Counted from the stretch's first letter, positions 51,830 through 60,801 are shown. The stretch: 64,000 bases of DNA from Burkholderia ubonensis (GCF_902833085.1 NZ_CADFEB010000010.1:124001-188000); one strand, 5' to 3'. A program made the numbers and translations. Notes: a model not told the origin generated them from the letters alone.

Positions 51830-52108
51830 TTAACGCTTGTTGACGGCGTCCTTGAACGCCTTGCCAGCCGTGAACTTGACGGTCTTGGCTGCCGGGATCT
51901 TGATGGTTTCACCCGTCTTCGGGTTGCGGCCCGTACGTGCTGCGCGCTTGCCCGAACCGAAGCTGCCGAAGCCGATCAGCTGAACCGCATCGCCCTTCGA
52001 CACGGCTTTCTTGATGACTTCGAGCAGCGTGTCCAGCGTTTCGCCGGTTTGAGCCTTGCTGGCGCCCGTTTGGGCGGCGACGGCGTCGATCAGTTCCTGT
52101 TTGTTCAT
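51830..52108 (-). CDS. hupB: Nucleoid protein HU
   Basis: A 92-residue histone-like protein that bends and compacts DNA as a dimer. The sequence MNKQELIDAVAAQTGASKAQTGETLDTLLEVI opens the helical body, and GFGSFGSGKRAARTGRNPKTGETIKIPAAKTVKFTAGKAFKDAVN contains the DNA-grasping beta arm with the RNPxTG tip. Length is normal. Its promoter is likely at 52158-52186. The location beside candidate DnaA boxes fits a gene expressed strongly from near the origin. Confidence 0.96.
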   Translation of the reverse strand: MNKQELIDAVAAQTGASKAQTGETLDTLLEVIKKAVSKGDAVQLIGFGSFGSGKRAARTGRNPKTGETIKIPAAKTVKFTAGKAFKDAVNKR

Positions 52109-52496
52109 TAAGGTTCCTTTTTCAGGTTAGGTTGACACGAACAGCGCGAACGCGCCGATTATACGTGCGCGAACCGTGCCGTCGAGAGTCGGACTCCGAC
52201 GGCACTCCGCCGAATCCTGGCCCCGCAGGTCGGCCCCCGGCATGCCGAAGGCCGCCCCGCAGAACGGCGCTTGCTATGATAGCGCAGCGCAAACCCAATA
52301 ACGACAAGGGTTTCAAAGATTTTCATCGGTGTTTCGCCGAATGAATCACTGACTGCGGGTTTTTTGACCTGCGCCAACCGGACAGGATACGCAGCGCGAT
52401 CGGCCCGTGTGCAGCGTCGTTGGTTTTTGCCAACGGCGCGCCGGGCCGGTCCGCGCAATCCCTTGCCAGGCTTGGCCGCCACGATATTTGTTTCGC
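52109..52496. other. Divergent region between hupB and mnmC
   Basis: 388 bases. It contains the hupB leader with AAGGA before its ATG, a consensus -10 for hupB, and the mnmC leader. No further gene was recognised. Confidence 0.6.
52158..52186 (-). promoter_or_regulatory. Probable hupB promoter
   Basis: On the minus strand a perfect TATAAT (52163-52158) lies 50 bases upstream of the hupB ATG, with a weak -35-like CTCGAC about 17 bases further upstream. Confidence 0.5.
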
Positions 52497-54467
52497 ATGC
52501 CAGACCGACTCGTTCCCGCCACGCTCGCGTTCAGCGACGACGGCACCCTCGTCTCGCCCGCCTACGGCGACATCTATCACAGCGCCGCCGGCGCACTCGC
52601 GCAGGCGAACTACGTGTTCGTCGCAGGCAACGGCCTGCCCGCGCGCTGGCAGGGCAGGCGCACGTTCACGATCGTCGAGACCGGCTTCGGCGCCGGCGGC
52701 AACTTCCTCGCGACCTGGGCCGCGTGGCGCGACGATCCCGCGCGCTGCGAGCGGCTCCACTTCGTGTCGATCGAGAAGCATCCGTTCACGCGCGACGACC
52801 TGCGCCGCGCCGCATCGCACATGGTTGCAGAGACAACGACATCGGCGGACGTCGACGCGCTCGCCGACGCGTGGCCGATGCTCGTGCCGGGCCTGCATCG
52901 ACTCGAATTCGACGGCGGACGCGTCGTGCTCACGCTCGTGTTCGGCGATGCGCTCGCGATGCTGCCGAAGCTCGCAGTGCGCGCCGACGCGTTCTATCTG
53001 GACGGCTTCGCGCCGTCGAAAAACCCGGACCTGTGGTCGATCGACGTGTTTCGCGCGCTCGCACGCCTCGCCGGCGACGGCGCGACGTTCGCGACGTATT
53101 CGAGTTCGGGCGCCGTGAAGCACGCGCTTGCGGAAGCGAGCTTCGCGTATCGCAAGGTCGACGGCTTCGCCGGCAAGCGCGCGATGCTCGTCGGCGAATT
53201 CGCGCCGCGCTGGCAGATGCGCCGCCACGAGCCGCCGCGTGCACTGCCGGTCGACACGCGCCGCGCGATCGTGATCGGCGCGGGCCTCGCGGGCTGCGCC
53301 GTGGTCGAGCGGCTCGCCGCGCGCGGCTGGGACGTCACGCTGATCGAGCGGCGCGAACGCATCGCGAGCGAAGCATCGGGCAATCCCGCCGGCGTGTTCC
53401 ATCCGCTGATGACGCGCGACGACAACGTCGCGAGCCGGCTAACACGCAGCGGCTTCCTCCACGCGCTCGCACGCTGGCGCGCGCTCGAACGCGCGGGCCA
53501 CGGGTTCGGGCGCAGCACGCGCGGGATGATCCAGCTCGCGGAATCGGCCGACGATTTCGAGCGGATGCGCGCGGCCTTCGACGCGCTCGGCGTGCCGCCG
53601 GACTATGCGCGGCTGCTGAACGTCGACGAAGCGCGCGCGCGCCTGTCGCTGCCGGTCGCGCACGGCGGCCTGCTGTTTCCGCACGGCGGCGCGGTGCGGC
53701 CGGCCGAGTTGTCCACCGCGCAGTGCGCGGCGGCCGGTGAGCGCGTGCAGATCCTGACGCGCACCGAAGTCGCGCGGCTCGAACGGCGCGGCGCCGACTG
53801 GCACGCGCTCGACGCCGCCGGCCGGACGCTCGCGCAAGCGCCGGCCGTCGTGCTCGCCAACGCCGGCGATGCGGTACGGCTTGCCGGCCTGCGGCACGTC
53901 GCGCTGCAGCCGGTGCGCGGGCAGCTCACGCTGCTCCCGCCGGGCAGCGCGGCGCCGCTCGACTGCCCGGTGATCGGCGACGGCTATGCGGTGCCGCTCG
54001 ACGACGGCACGCTGCTGATCGGCGCGACGTTCGAACCCGACGACGTCGACCCGGCGCTGCGTCCGGCCGGTCATGCCGAAAACCTGGAGCGGGTCCGGCG
54101 CCTGCTCCCGGGCCTGATCGGCGACGCGCCCGGCGTCGGCGAACTGCCCGGCCGCGTTGCGTTCCGCTGGGTCGCCGGCGACCGGCTGCCGCTGATCGGC
54201 CCGCTCGCGGACGAAGCGCTGGCGCTCGCCCACGCGAAGGCGCTCAGCGGTGCGAAAGCGCGCGACCTGCCGCGCACCGAGGGCCTTTACGGCGCGTTCG
54301 GCTACGGTTCGCGCGGCCTCGTCTGGGCGGCGCTCGGCGCCGAGCTGATCGCGTCGCAGCTCGAAGGCGAGCCGTGGCCGCTCGAGCGCGAGCTCGCCGA
54401 CGCGATCGATCCGGCCCGCTTCCTGATCCGCGCGCTGCGCGCCCGACAGGCGGGCGCGGCCAACTGA
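52497..54467 (+). CDS. mnmC: Bifunctional tRNA-modifying enzyme MnmC
   Basis: The 656-residue enzyme finishes the mnm5s2U modification at tRNA wobble position 34. The N-terminal methyltransferase (about 1-245) contains ETGFGAGGNFLATW and the family motif FYLDGFAPSKNPDLW. The C-terminal FAD-dependent oxidoreductase (about 255-650), which removes the carboxymethyl group, begins with the dinucleotide motif AIVIGAGLAGCAVVERLAARGW and has SEASGNPAGVFHPL. Both domains look complete, unlike species with only MnmD. The frame is open upstream of ATG 52497, but homologous sequence starts there. Confidence 0.95.
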   Translation: MPDRLVPATLAFSDDGTLVSPAYGDIYHSAAGALAQANYVFVAGNGLPARWQGRRTFTIVETGFGAGGNFLATWAAWRDDPARCERLHFVSIEKHPFTRDDLRRAASHMVAETTTSADVDALADAWPMLVPGLHRLEFDGGRVVLTLVFGDALAMLPKLAVRADAFYLDGFAPSKNPDLWSIDVFRALARLAGDGATFATYSSSGAVKHALAEASFAYRKVDGFAGKRAMLVGEFAPRWQMRRHEPPRALPVDTRRAIVIGAGLAGCAVVERLAARGWDVTLIERRERIASEASGNPAGVFHPLMTRDDNVASRLTRSGFLHALARWRALERAGHGFGRSTRGMIQLAESADDFERMRAAFDALGVPPDYARLLNVDEARARLSLPVAHGGLLFPHGGAVRPAELSTAQCAAAGERVQILTRTEVARLERRGADWHALDAAGRTLAQAPAVVLANAGDAVRLAGLRHVALQPVRGQLTLLPPGSAAPLDCPVIGDGYAVPLDDGTLLIGATFEPDDVDPALRPAGHAENLERVRRLLPGLIGDAPGVGELPGRVAFRWVAGDRLPLIGPLADEALALAHAKALSGAKARDLPRTEGLYGAFGYGSRGLVWAALGAELIASQLEGEPWPLERELADAIDPARFLIRALRARQAGAAN

Positions 54468-54519
54468 CGCGCCGCGCATCCGCATCCGCATCACAGTGAT
54501 CGCAGTTCGTCTCGCGATG

Positions 54520-54543
54520 TTATCCACGCCCACCTGTGGATAA
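54520..54543. promoter_or_regulatory. Inverted pair of DnaA boxes
   Basis: TTATCCACG on the plus strand (54520-54528, one mismatch to TTATCCACA) and an exact box on the minus strand (54535-54543, TGTGGATAA), separated by 6 bases. Confidence 0.75.
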
Positions 54544-54715
54544 CCGCGCGAAATCCGTGCGCACTCCATGTGCAATCACAGTGGACGTAAACTGGGCAAG
54601 TCCGCACAGCTGTGAAACGGCCCGAAAGTTGCTCAACTCAAACCGCTGTGCGCGCACAGCCTGTGCAGCGGGTTATGGTTTCGCCAACGCGTTGATCCGT
54701 CTACGTAAACCGAAG

Positions 54716-54724
54716 TTATCCACA
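54716..54724 (+). promoter_or_regulatory. DnaA box
   Basis: Exact TTATCCACA, 10 bases before the AT-rich patch that starts near 54735. Confidence 0.75.
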
Positions 54725-55148
54725 GAACTGTGCGGTTCTTGTTAACTTCTACTACGTATATATACAGGTAAACCTTTGAATCGAAAGGCAAGCCCGCCCG
54801 CTGGACGGCCGGTCTGCCAGGCAATCGGTTCCAGAGCGAAAAACCTGTGGCACAATCGGTTTCCTTCGCGTTCGTCCGGCCAGGCGCCGGACATGCTTCA
54901 ATGGAACGGTCGGCACAGTTTCGAATCTGAATCTTCGAGATCGCGCAGGCCATTCACACACCAGGCCGACAATCCAGATCGGCATATCTGAACGACATCG
55001 CCGCCGAATGGCGGAGCAGGCTGTTCCCATGTCCTGCCGTCGCGCACAACAATCACATTTCGGGGCAATACCCAGCCGGCGCGCATCTCGACGTTGACGC
55101 TTGACCCCCGTGTCGCTGGCGGTTGCTTCCAAAGGAGAAGTCACCACG

Positions 55149-56363
55149 ATGAAGTCGGCGTTCTCATTCCTGCCCAATTGGCCGCTCGCGCCGGATGCCG
55201 TGTTCTGGGCCGGGCTCGCGCTGTTCGCCGCCGGCCTGTGCGGCGAGCTCTGCTATCGCGCGTGGCGGCTGCCGCGCATCACCGGCTATGCGGTGATCGG
55301 CCTCGTCGCCGGCTCGTTCGGTTTCGGCGTGATCGACGCCAGCACCGACGAAACGTCGCGCTTGCTGATCGACGTCGCACTCGGCCTGCTGCTGTTCGAG
55401 CTCGGCAGCCGGCTCGACTTGCGCTGGATCCGCCGCAACCCGTGGCTGATCGCGTCGAGCCTCGCCGAGGCCACGCTCACGTTCGTGCTCGTGCTGTTCG
55501 TGCTGCTCGCGCTCGGCGTGTCGGGCATGGTCGCGCTCGTGCTGTCGGCGATCGCGGTCGCGACGTCGCCGTCGATGGTGATCCAGCTGAAGACCGAGCT
55601 GCGCGCGGAAGGGCAGGTGTCGCAGCGCCTGATCACGCTGACCGCGCTCAACAGCGTCTATGCAGTCGTGCTGACCAAGCTCGTGACGAGCTGGCTGCAC
55701 CAGGAGGCGTACGGCAACGTGTTCGCGACGGTCCTGCAGCCGGTCTACCTGCTGGCCGGCTCGTTCATCGTCGCGTACCTCGTCGCGCGCGCGTGCAATT
55801 ACCTGTTCCGCCACATGACCGCGACGATGCGCGACGAGCACTCGTTCGTCGCGCTGTTCGGGCTCGTGATGCTCGCGATCGCGGTCGCGCAGGCGCTGAA
55901 GCTGTCGACGCTGCTCACGCTGCTGCTCGCCGGCATCATCGTGAAGAACCTCGAGGCGCGTCCGCAGCTCTGGCCCGAACACTTCGGCACCGCCGGCTGG
56001 CTGCTGACGGTCATCCTGTTCGTGCTGACGCTGACGTCGTTCACGTGGGGCGACATCGCGCTCGGCGGCCTGTTCGCGATCGCGCTGATCGTGACGCGGC
56101 TGGCCGCGAAACTGGCCGGCGTCGTCGCGTTCGCGAAGCCGAGCGGCATCGGGATGAAGCAGGGCGTCGCGCTCGGCATCGCGCTGTCGCCGATGTCCGC
56201 GCTCTCGTACCTGCTCGTCGACGATACCTACCAGATGTACCCGAATTTCGATCCGCACCTGCGCGCGATCGTGATGTGCTCGATCGTCGTGCTGCAACTG
56301 GTCGGCCCGTTCCTCGTCTACCGCTGCCTGTCGGCGGTCGGCGAACGCAGCGACAGCAACTGA
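55149..56363 (+). CDS. Cation/proton antiporter (Kef/CPA2 type, membrane domain only)
   Basis: A 404-residue inner-membrane exchanger with about 12 hydrophobic segments. Sequences such as RITGYAVIGLVAGSFGFGV (helix 2 region), LLFELGSRLDLRWIRRNP and AIAVATSPSMVIQLKTELRAEG match the CPA2 membrane domain. The C-terminal TrkA-N nucleotide-binding domain of full Kef proteins is absent; the protein ends shortly after the last helix. The ATG at 55149 is preceded by AAAGGAG; the upstream in-frame start is unlikely. The YbdK-type ligase gene follows after 15 bases, so the two probably form an operon. Confidence 0.88.
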   Translation: MKSAFSFLPNWPLAPDAVFWAGLALFAAGLCGELCYRAWRLPRITGYAVIGLVAGSFGFGVIDASTDETSRLLIDVALGLLLFELGSRLDLRWIRRNPWLIASSLAEATLTFVLVLFVLLALGVSGMVALVLSAIAVATSPSMVIQLKTELRAEGQVSQRLITLTALNSVYAVVLTKLVTSWLHQEAYGNVFATVLQPVYLLAGSFIVAYLVARACNYLFRHMTATMRDEHSFVALFGLVMLAIAVAQALKLSTLLTLLLAGIIVKNLEARPQLWPEHFGTAGWLLTVILFVLTLTSFTWGDIALGGLFAIALIVTRLAAKLAGVVAFAKPSGIGMKQGVALGIALSPMSALSYLLVDDTYQMYPNFDPHLRAIVMCSIVVLQLVGPFLVYRCLSAVGERSDSN

Positions 56364-56378
56364 TTTACGGAAACTGCC

Positions 56379-57494
56379 ATGGCACTCGAAACCTTCGTCA
56401 ATTCCGAGCCGTTCACGTTCGGCGTCGAGCTGGAAATCCAGGTCGTCAACACGCACAACTACGATCTGACGAAAGCGGCGTCCGACCTGATGCGGCTGAT
56501 CCAGGGCGAAACCTTCCCGGGCAACATCACGCCGGAAATCACCGAGAGCATGATCGAGCTGTCGACCGGCATCTGCCACACGCACGAGCAGGCGGTCGGC
56601 GAGCTGCACGCGATCCGCGACGTGCTCGTCAAGGCGGCCGATCAGCTCAACGTCGGGCTGTGCGGCGGCGGCACGCACGCGTTCCAGCAATGGAGCGACC
56701 GGCAGATCTACGACGCGCCGCGCTTCCAGTACATCTCCGAGCTGTACGGCTATCTGGCGAAGCAGTTCACCGTGTTCGGCCAGCACGTGCACATCGGCTG
56801 CCCGGACCCGGACAGCGCGCTGTTCCTGCTGCACTCGATGTCGCGCTTCATTCCGCATTTCATTGCGTTGTCGGCGTCGTCGCCGTTCGTGCAGAACGTC
56901 GACACCGGCTTCCATTCGGCGCGCCTGAATTCGGTGTTCGCGTTCCCGCTGTCCGGCCGCGCGCCGTTCGTGCTGACCTGGAGCGGCTTCGAGGAGTACT
57001 TCACGAAGATGGTGAACACCGGCGTCGTCAATTCGATGAAGGATTTCTACTGGGATATCCGGCCGAAGCCCGGCTACGGCACGATCGAGGTGCGCGTGAT
57101 GGACACGCCGCTGTCGGTCGACCGCGCGGCGGCGATCGCGTGCTACATCCAGACGCTCGCGCGCTACCTGCTGACCGACCGGCCGCTGACGCTGTCCGAG
57201 GACGACTATCTCGTCTACACGTTCAACCGCTTCGAGGCATGCCGGTTCGGCCTCGAAGGCACCTGCGTGAATCCTCAGACCGGGGAGCGGCGCACGATCG
57301 CCGAGGACATCCTCGACACGCTCGACCGGATTGCTCCGCATGCCGCAGAACTCGGCTCGCGCGCGGCGCTCGACGAGATCGGCGCGCTCGCGCAAGCGCG
57401 CGTGAACGACGCGTCGTGGCTGCGCACGGTCTACAAGCAGGAAAAATCGCTGAATGAGACCGTCCGCCAGCAGTGCTTACGTTGGCGCGAATGA
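56379..57494 (+). CDS. YbdK-family carboxylate-amine ligase (glutamate-cysteine ligase type 2)
   Basis: A 371-residue ATP-dependent ligase of the GCS2 family. Its opening FTFGVELEIQVVNTHNYDL has the metal-binding Glu pair. TESMIELSTGICHTHEQAVGEL, GGGTHAF, FGQHVHIGCPDPD and YGTIEVRVMDTP are the family's active-site segments. YbdK proteins have weak glutamate-cysteine ligase activity; in Burkholderia the gene is often annotated as glutamate-cysteine ligase, so a role in glutathione synthesis is possible but not certain. It follows the antiporter by 15 bases, which is interesting because glutathione adducts gate Kef systems elsewhere. Confidence 0.88.
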   Translation: MALETFVNSEPFTFGVELEIQVVNTHNYDLTKAASDLMRLIQGETFPGNITPEITESMIELSTGICHTHEQAVGELHAIRDVLVKAADQLNVGLCGGGTHAFQQWSDRQIYDAPRFQYISELYGYLAKQFTVFGQHVHIGCPDPDSALFLLHSMSRFIPHFIALSASSPFVQNVDTGFHSARLNSVFAFPLSGRAPFVLTWSGFEEYFTKMVNTGVVNSMKDFYWDIRPKPGYGTIEVRVMDTPLSVDRAAAIACYIQTLARYLLTDRPLTLSEDDYLVYTFNRFEACRFGLEGTCVNPQTGERRTIAEDILDTLDRIAPHAAELGSRAALDEIGALAQARVNDASWLRTVYKQEKSLNETVRQQCLRWRE

Positions 57495-57616
57495 AAAAAT
57501 GTTTTGCTGATTGCGGGCTCGACCGCAAAGCAATTCGCTGAGCGAAGGTTGAAGCAGCGCTGAGGGACGGTTGACGCAGGTCAATGGCGAAATCGTTTGC
57601 AGGTTTCCTCCAAATC

Positions 57617-57625
57617 TGTGGATAA
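57617..57625 (-). promoter_or_regulatory. DnaA box
   Basis: Exact box, TGTGGATAA as read on the plus strand. Confidence 0.75.
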
Positions 57626-57784
57626 CCCGATATTCCTCTGCAAAGTCAACGGCCTGCCGAACGGATAACCCGGTGGACGGCAAGCTGGTGGCGGCTTGCC
57701 GGGCGACGCGGGAAAATCCTTGCCGGTCCGGCCGCACCGATTGGAGAATATCCGCGCACAAGGTTTTCCGGTCTTATTCAGCCG

Positions 57785-57793
57785 TTATCCACA
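57785..57793 (+). promoter_or_regulatory. DnaA box
   Basis: Exact TTATCCACA; a weaker AGGGGATAA lies 7 bases further on (57800-57808). Confidence 0.75.
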
Positions 57794-58021
57794 GATTGGA
57801 GGGGATAACTTAGCTGTGCGATTTTCCGCTCTCGCTTAGAATGTCGGCTTTGCGGACGCCGGAACGACGTGTGTCTCACCGGTTGCCGCGATGGCGGCCG
57901 CCGTGTGTGCCTCGCGACGGCCGTGTCGGGTGCGTGAGGTTTCGCGCGCCTCTTTTGACAGAGATTCGATCTCCACACTACGGCTGCCCGGGATGACGGG
58001 CGGCGGCAAAGCGAAAAGACT

Positions 58022-58666
58022 ATGAGCGAAGGCGTTTACGGGAACCAAGCTGCGGGTCGTGTCACCCACAGTCTGCTGCGATTGAGTACGGCCATGCGGA
58101 GCCAGGCATGGGATTGGGCGGAAGGCGCCGGCCTCACGCCGACGCAGGGCGAGATCCTCGTGCTGCTGCTGCAACGCAAGGGCCCGATGCGGCTCGGCGA
58201 GATCGCACGCGAGACGCAGCTCACCGCGGCGACGACGAGCGATGCGGTCAGCACGCTCGAGACCAAGGGGCTGGTCGAAAAGCGCCGCGCGCTGGACGAC
58301 GGCCGCGCGCTCGCGGTGCGGCTCTCCGCCCGCGGCCGCACCGCTGCGAAGAAGGCGCTGCAGTGGCCCGAGTTCCTGACCAAGGCGGTCGGCACGCTCG
58401 GCGCGGACGAGCAGGGCGCGCTGTACCGCGCGCTGCTGAAGACGCTGCGCGAGCTGCAGGTGGCCGGCGCGACGCCGCCGCACCGGATGTGCGTGACGTG
58501 CGCGCACTTCCAGCCGTCGAAGGCATCGAAGAAGGCGGCCGCCGCGCATTACTGCGCGGCGCTCGACCTGACGCTCGCCGACAGCGACCTGCGCCTCGAT
58601 TGTTCGGTACACGAAGAAGGTGACGCGGCGACGCAAAAGAAGATCTGGAAGATTTTCGCGGCCTGA
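58022..58666 (+). CDS. MarR-like regulator with a four-cysteine C-terminal extension
   Basis: A 214-residue protein. Residues about 15-140 form a MarR-type winged helix, with GLTPTQGEILVLLLQRKGPMRLGEIARETQLTAATTSDAVSTLETKGLVEKRRALDDGRALAVRLSARG. Beyond the normal end lies an extra segment with C157-x2-C160, C178 and C194 (RMCVTCAHFQPS ... HYCAALDL ... RLDCSVHEE), which could hold an iron-sulfur cluster or zinc. This suggests a redox-, iron- or oxidant-sensing regulator. It is the first gene after the second DnaA-box stretch; its targets are unknown, possibly the amidotransferase gene 25 bases downstream. Confidence 0.82.
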   Translation: MSEGVYGNQAAGRVTHSLLRLSTAMRSQAWDWAEGAGLTPTQGEILVLLLQRKGPMRLGEIARETQLTAATTSDAVSTLETKGLVEKRRALDDGRALAVRLSARGRTAAKKALQWPEFLTKAVGTLGADEQGALYRALLKTLRELQVAGATPPHRMCVTCAHFQPSKASKKAAAAHYCAALDLTLADSDLRLDCSVHEEGDAATQKKIWKIFAA

Positions 58667-58691
58667 CGTCCGTCGATCGACCGGGAGGCCG

Positions 58692-59405
58692 ATGATGAAC
58701 GCTGAAGTCGTGGCGATCCGCCACGTGCATTTCGAGGACCTCGGCAGTTTCGAGCAAGTGCTCGGCGAACGGGGGAGGCGGGTGCGCTACGTCGACATCG
58801 GATCATCCCGGGTCGAGGTGCTCGACGTGCTCGAGCCGACGCTCTTCGTCGTCCTCGGCGGGCCGGTCAGCGTGTACGACGATGCGCAGTATCCGACGAA
58901 CGCGCCGCTCGCGGCGCTCGTCAAGCAGCGCATCGACGCGGGCCTGCCGATCCTCGGCATCTGCCTCGGCGCGCAGTTCATCGCGCGCGCGCTCGGCGCG
59001 CGCGTCTATCCGGCCGCGCGCAAGGAGCTCGGCTGGACGCCGCTCACGCTCACCGACGCGGGCCGCGCGTCCGCGCTGCGTCATCTCGACGGCGCGGCGA
59101 CGTCGATGCTGCACTGGCACGGCGATACCTTCGACCTGCCGGGCGGCGCGATCCATCTCGCGTCGACGCCCGCTTGCCGCCATCAGGCGTTCACATGGGG
59201 GCAGCACGTGCTCGCGCTGCAATGCCATCCGGAAATCCGCGCCGATCGCTTCGAACCCTGGCTGATCGGCCATGCCGGCGAAATCGCCGCGACGCCGGGC
59301 ATCGACGCGCGCCAGCTGCGCGCCGACACCACGCAACACGGCCCCGCGCTCGAAACGGCCGCGCGCCGCATGTTCGCGGAATGGCTCGACAGCGTCGGGA
59401 TTTGA
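58692..59405 (+). CDS. Class I glutamine amidotransferase
   Basis: A 237-residue stand-alone glutaminase-fold protein of the GMP-synthase N-domain type. The catalytic nucleophile is C91 in LGICLGAQFIARALGA, with H179 and E181 in LQCHPE completing the triad; GGPVSVYDD is the oxyanion strand. No synthase partner is adjacent. Such free-standing proteins may hydrolyse gamma-glutamyl compounds. GGAGG precedes two adjacent ATGs (58692, 58695). It lies 25 bases after the MarR-like gene and may be co-transcribed with it. Confidence 0.88.
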   Translation: MMNAEVVAIRHVHFEDLGSFEQVLGERGRRVRYVDIGSSRVEVLDVLEPTLFVVLGGPVSVYDDAQYPTNAPLAALVKQRIDAGLPILGICLGAQFIARALGARVYPAARKELGWTPLTLTDAGRASALRHLDGAATSMLHWHGDTFDLPGGAIHLASTPACRHQAFTWGQHVLALQCHPEIRADRFEPWLIGHAGEIAATPGIDARQLRADTTQHGPALETAARRMFAEWLDSVGI

Positions 59406-59532
59406 CGCCGGCGCCAGCCCCACCTGGGCGGCCCCACCTGACCAATCGCTTGCGGCCGAACCCGCGTCCTGCACGCGATGGACACGCGTGCTACGCTCAT
59501 CCGCTGTTTCCCTTTCCGAGCGAGCGCCACCC

Positions 59533-60645
59533 ATGACTGCGCTGTTTTCACCGTTCACGCTGCGCGGCTTGACCCTTCCGAACCGGATCGTCATTTCCCC
59601 GATGTGCCAGTACTCCGCCGAGCGCGGCGAGGCAACCGACTGGCACATGATTCATCTCGGCCACCTCGCGCTGTCGGGTGCGGGCCTGCTCTGCATCGAG
59701 GCGACCGCGGTCGAGCCGGACGGGCGCATCACGCACCACGACCTCGGCCTCTGGGACGACGCGACCGAAGCCGCGCTTAAACCGGTGCTGGCGGCGATCC
59801 GCAAGCATGCGCCGATCCGCGTCGCGATGCAGCTGGCGCATGCGGGCCGCAAGGCGTCGAGCCAGGCACCGTGGGAAGGCGGCCAGCTGATTGCGGTCGC
59901 CGACGGCGGCTGGCTTGCGCATGCGCCGTCCGCCGTGCCGCACAAGGAGGGCGAGACGCCGCCGCTTGCGCTCGACACCGCGGGCCTGAACCGGATCCGC
60001 GACGCGTTCGCGGCGGCCGCGAAGCGCGCGGCGCGGCTCGGCATCGACGCGATCGAGGTGCACGCGGCGCACGGCTATCTGCTGCACCAGTTCCTGTCGC
60101 CGCTCGCGAACCGGCGCACCGACGAATACGGCGGCTCGCGCGAGAACCGGATGCGCTTTCCGCTCGAAATCCTCGAGATCGTGCGCGCGGCGTTTCCGGA
60201 GGACCGGCCGGTCGGCGTGCGCGTGTCCGCGACCGACTGGGTCGAGGGCGGCTGGGAGCTCGACGATACGATCGCGTTCGCACACGAGCTGAAGCGCCGC
60301 GGTTGCGACTGGATCGACGTGTCGTCGGGCGGCGTGTCGCCGCTGCAGAAGATTCCGCTGTCGCCGGGCTACCAGGTGCCGTTCGCGCAGGCGGTGAAGC
60401 GCGCGGTCGGCATGCCGACGATCGCGGTCGGCCTGATCAACGAGCCGGCGCATGCGAACCGGCTGATCGACGCGGGCGACGCCGACTTCGTCGCGATGGC
60501 GCGCGCGATGCTGTACGACCCGCGCTGGCCGTGGCACGCGGCCGCCGAACTCGGCGCGCAGGTGACGGCGCCGCCGCAGTACTGGCGTTCGCAGCCGCGC
60601 GAGCACAAGGCGCTGTTCGGCGACATTGCGTTCGGCCAGCGTTGA
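59533..60645 (+). CDS. NADH:flavin oxidoreductase, old yellow enzyme family (YqjM-like)
   Basis: A 370-residue FMN-containing TIM-barrel ene-reductase. Family-typical segments are LPNRIVISPMCQYSAERGEATDWHMIHLGHLALSGAGLL (with the Cys 25 of the YqjM subgroup), MQLAHAGRK, GIDAIEVHAAHGYLLHQFLSPLANRRTDEYGGSRENR (substrate-binding His-x2-His) and FVAMARAMLYDPRWP near the C terminus. It probably reduces activated alkenes such as unsaturated aldehydes or quinones. It is followed by a strong terminator at 60715-60740. Confidence 0.93.
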   Translation: MTALFSPFTLRGLTLPNRIVISPMCQYSAERGEATDWHMIHLGHLALSGAGLLCIEATAVEPDGRITHHDLGLWDDATEAALKPVLAAIRKHAPIRVAMQLAHAGRKASSQAPWEGGQLIAVADGGWLAHAPSAVPHKEGETPPLALDTAGLNRIRDAFAAAAKRAARLGIDAIEVHAAHGYLLHQFLSPLANRRTDEYGGSRENRMRFPLEILEIVRAAFPEDRPVGVRVSATDWVEGGWELDDTIAFAHELKRRGCDWIDVSSGGVSPLQKIPLSPGYQVPFAQAVKRAVGMPTIAVGLINEPAHANRLIDAGDADFVAMARAMLYDPRWPWHAAAELGAQVTAPPQYWRSQPREHKALFGDIAFGQR

Positions 60646-60714
60646 ATGCCGCGTTCGCGGTTGAATGTTGCAATCCCGAGCGTGTAGGATGCGGGTGATT
60701 CGCCGCATGCCCCG

Positions 60715-60740
60715 ACGCGGCGCCGATCGGCGCCGCGTTT
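60715..60740 (+). terminator. Strong rho-independent terminator
   Basis: ACGCGGCGCC-GATC-GGCGCCGCGT, a perfect 10-bp stem, followed by TTTTCATTT. It ends the unit containing the oxidoreductase gene, 69 bases after its stop. Confidence 0.92.
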
Positions 60741-60801
60741 TCATTTGGCGGGCCCGCGGCGGCCCTTTCCTTTTCAAGTCGACTTCACAAGGATTCGTTC
60801 G

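Larger units (their letters stand above)
54468..55148. other. Gene-free stretch with DnaA boxes and AT-rich patch, candidate replication origin
   Basis: 681 bases between mnmC and the antiporter. It holds three DnaA boxes (54520-54528, 54535-54543, 54716-54724) followed at once by an AT-rich patch (about 54735-54786, with GTTAAC and TATATATAC) that could be the unwinding element. No convincing gene is present. Flanking genes tend to read away from this area. See also 57495-58021. Confidence 0.6.
57495..58021. other. Second gene-free stretch with DnaA boxes
   Basis: 527 bases between the YbdK-type ligase and the MarR-like gene. It holds two exact DnaA boxes, 57617-57625 (minus) and 57785-57793 (plus), and moderately AT-rich DNA around 57590-57650 and 57770-57830. 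No gene was recognised. With 54468-55148 it may form a bipartite origin or a DnaA titration/regulatory site. Confidence 0.6.

Noticed and set aside
54846..54854. Further DnaA box (TGTGGCACA)
   Set aside because: Two mismatches in the core; not counted.
57660..57668. Further DnaA box around CGGATAACC
   Set aside because: Only the GGATAA part matches; three mismatches to the consensus.
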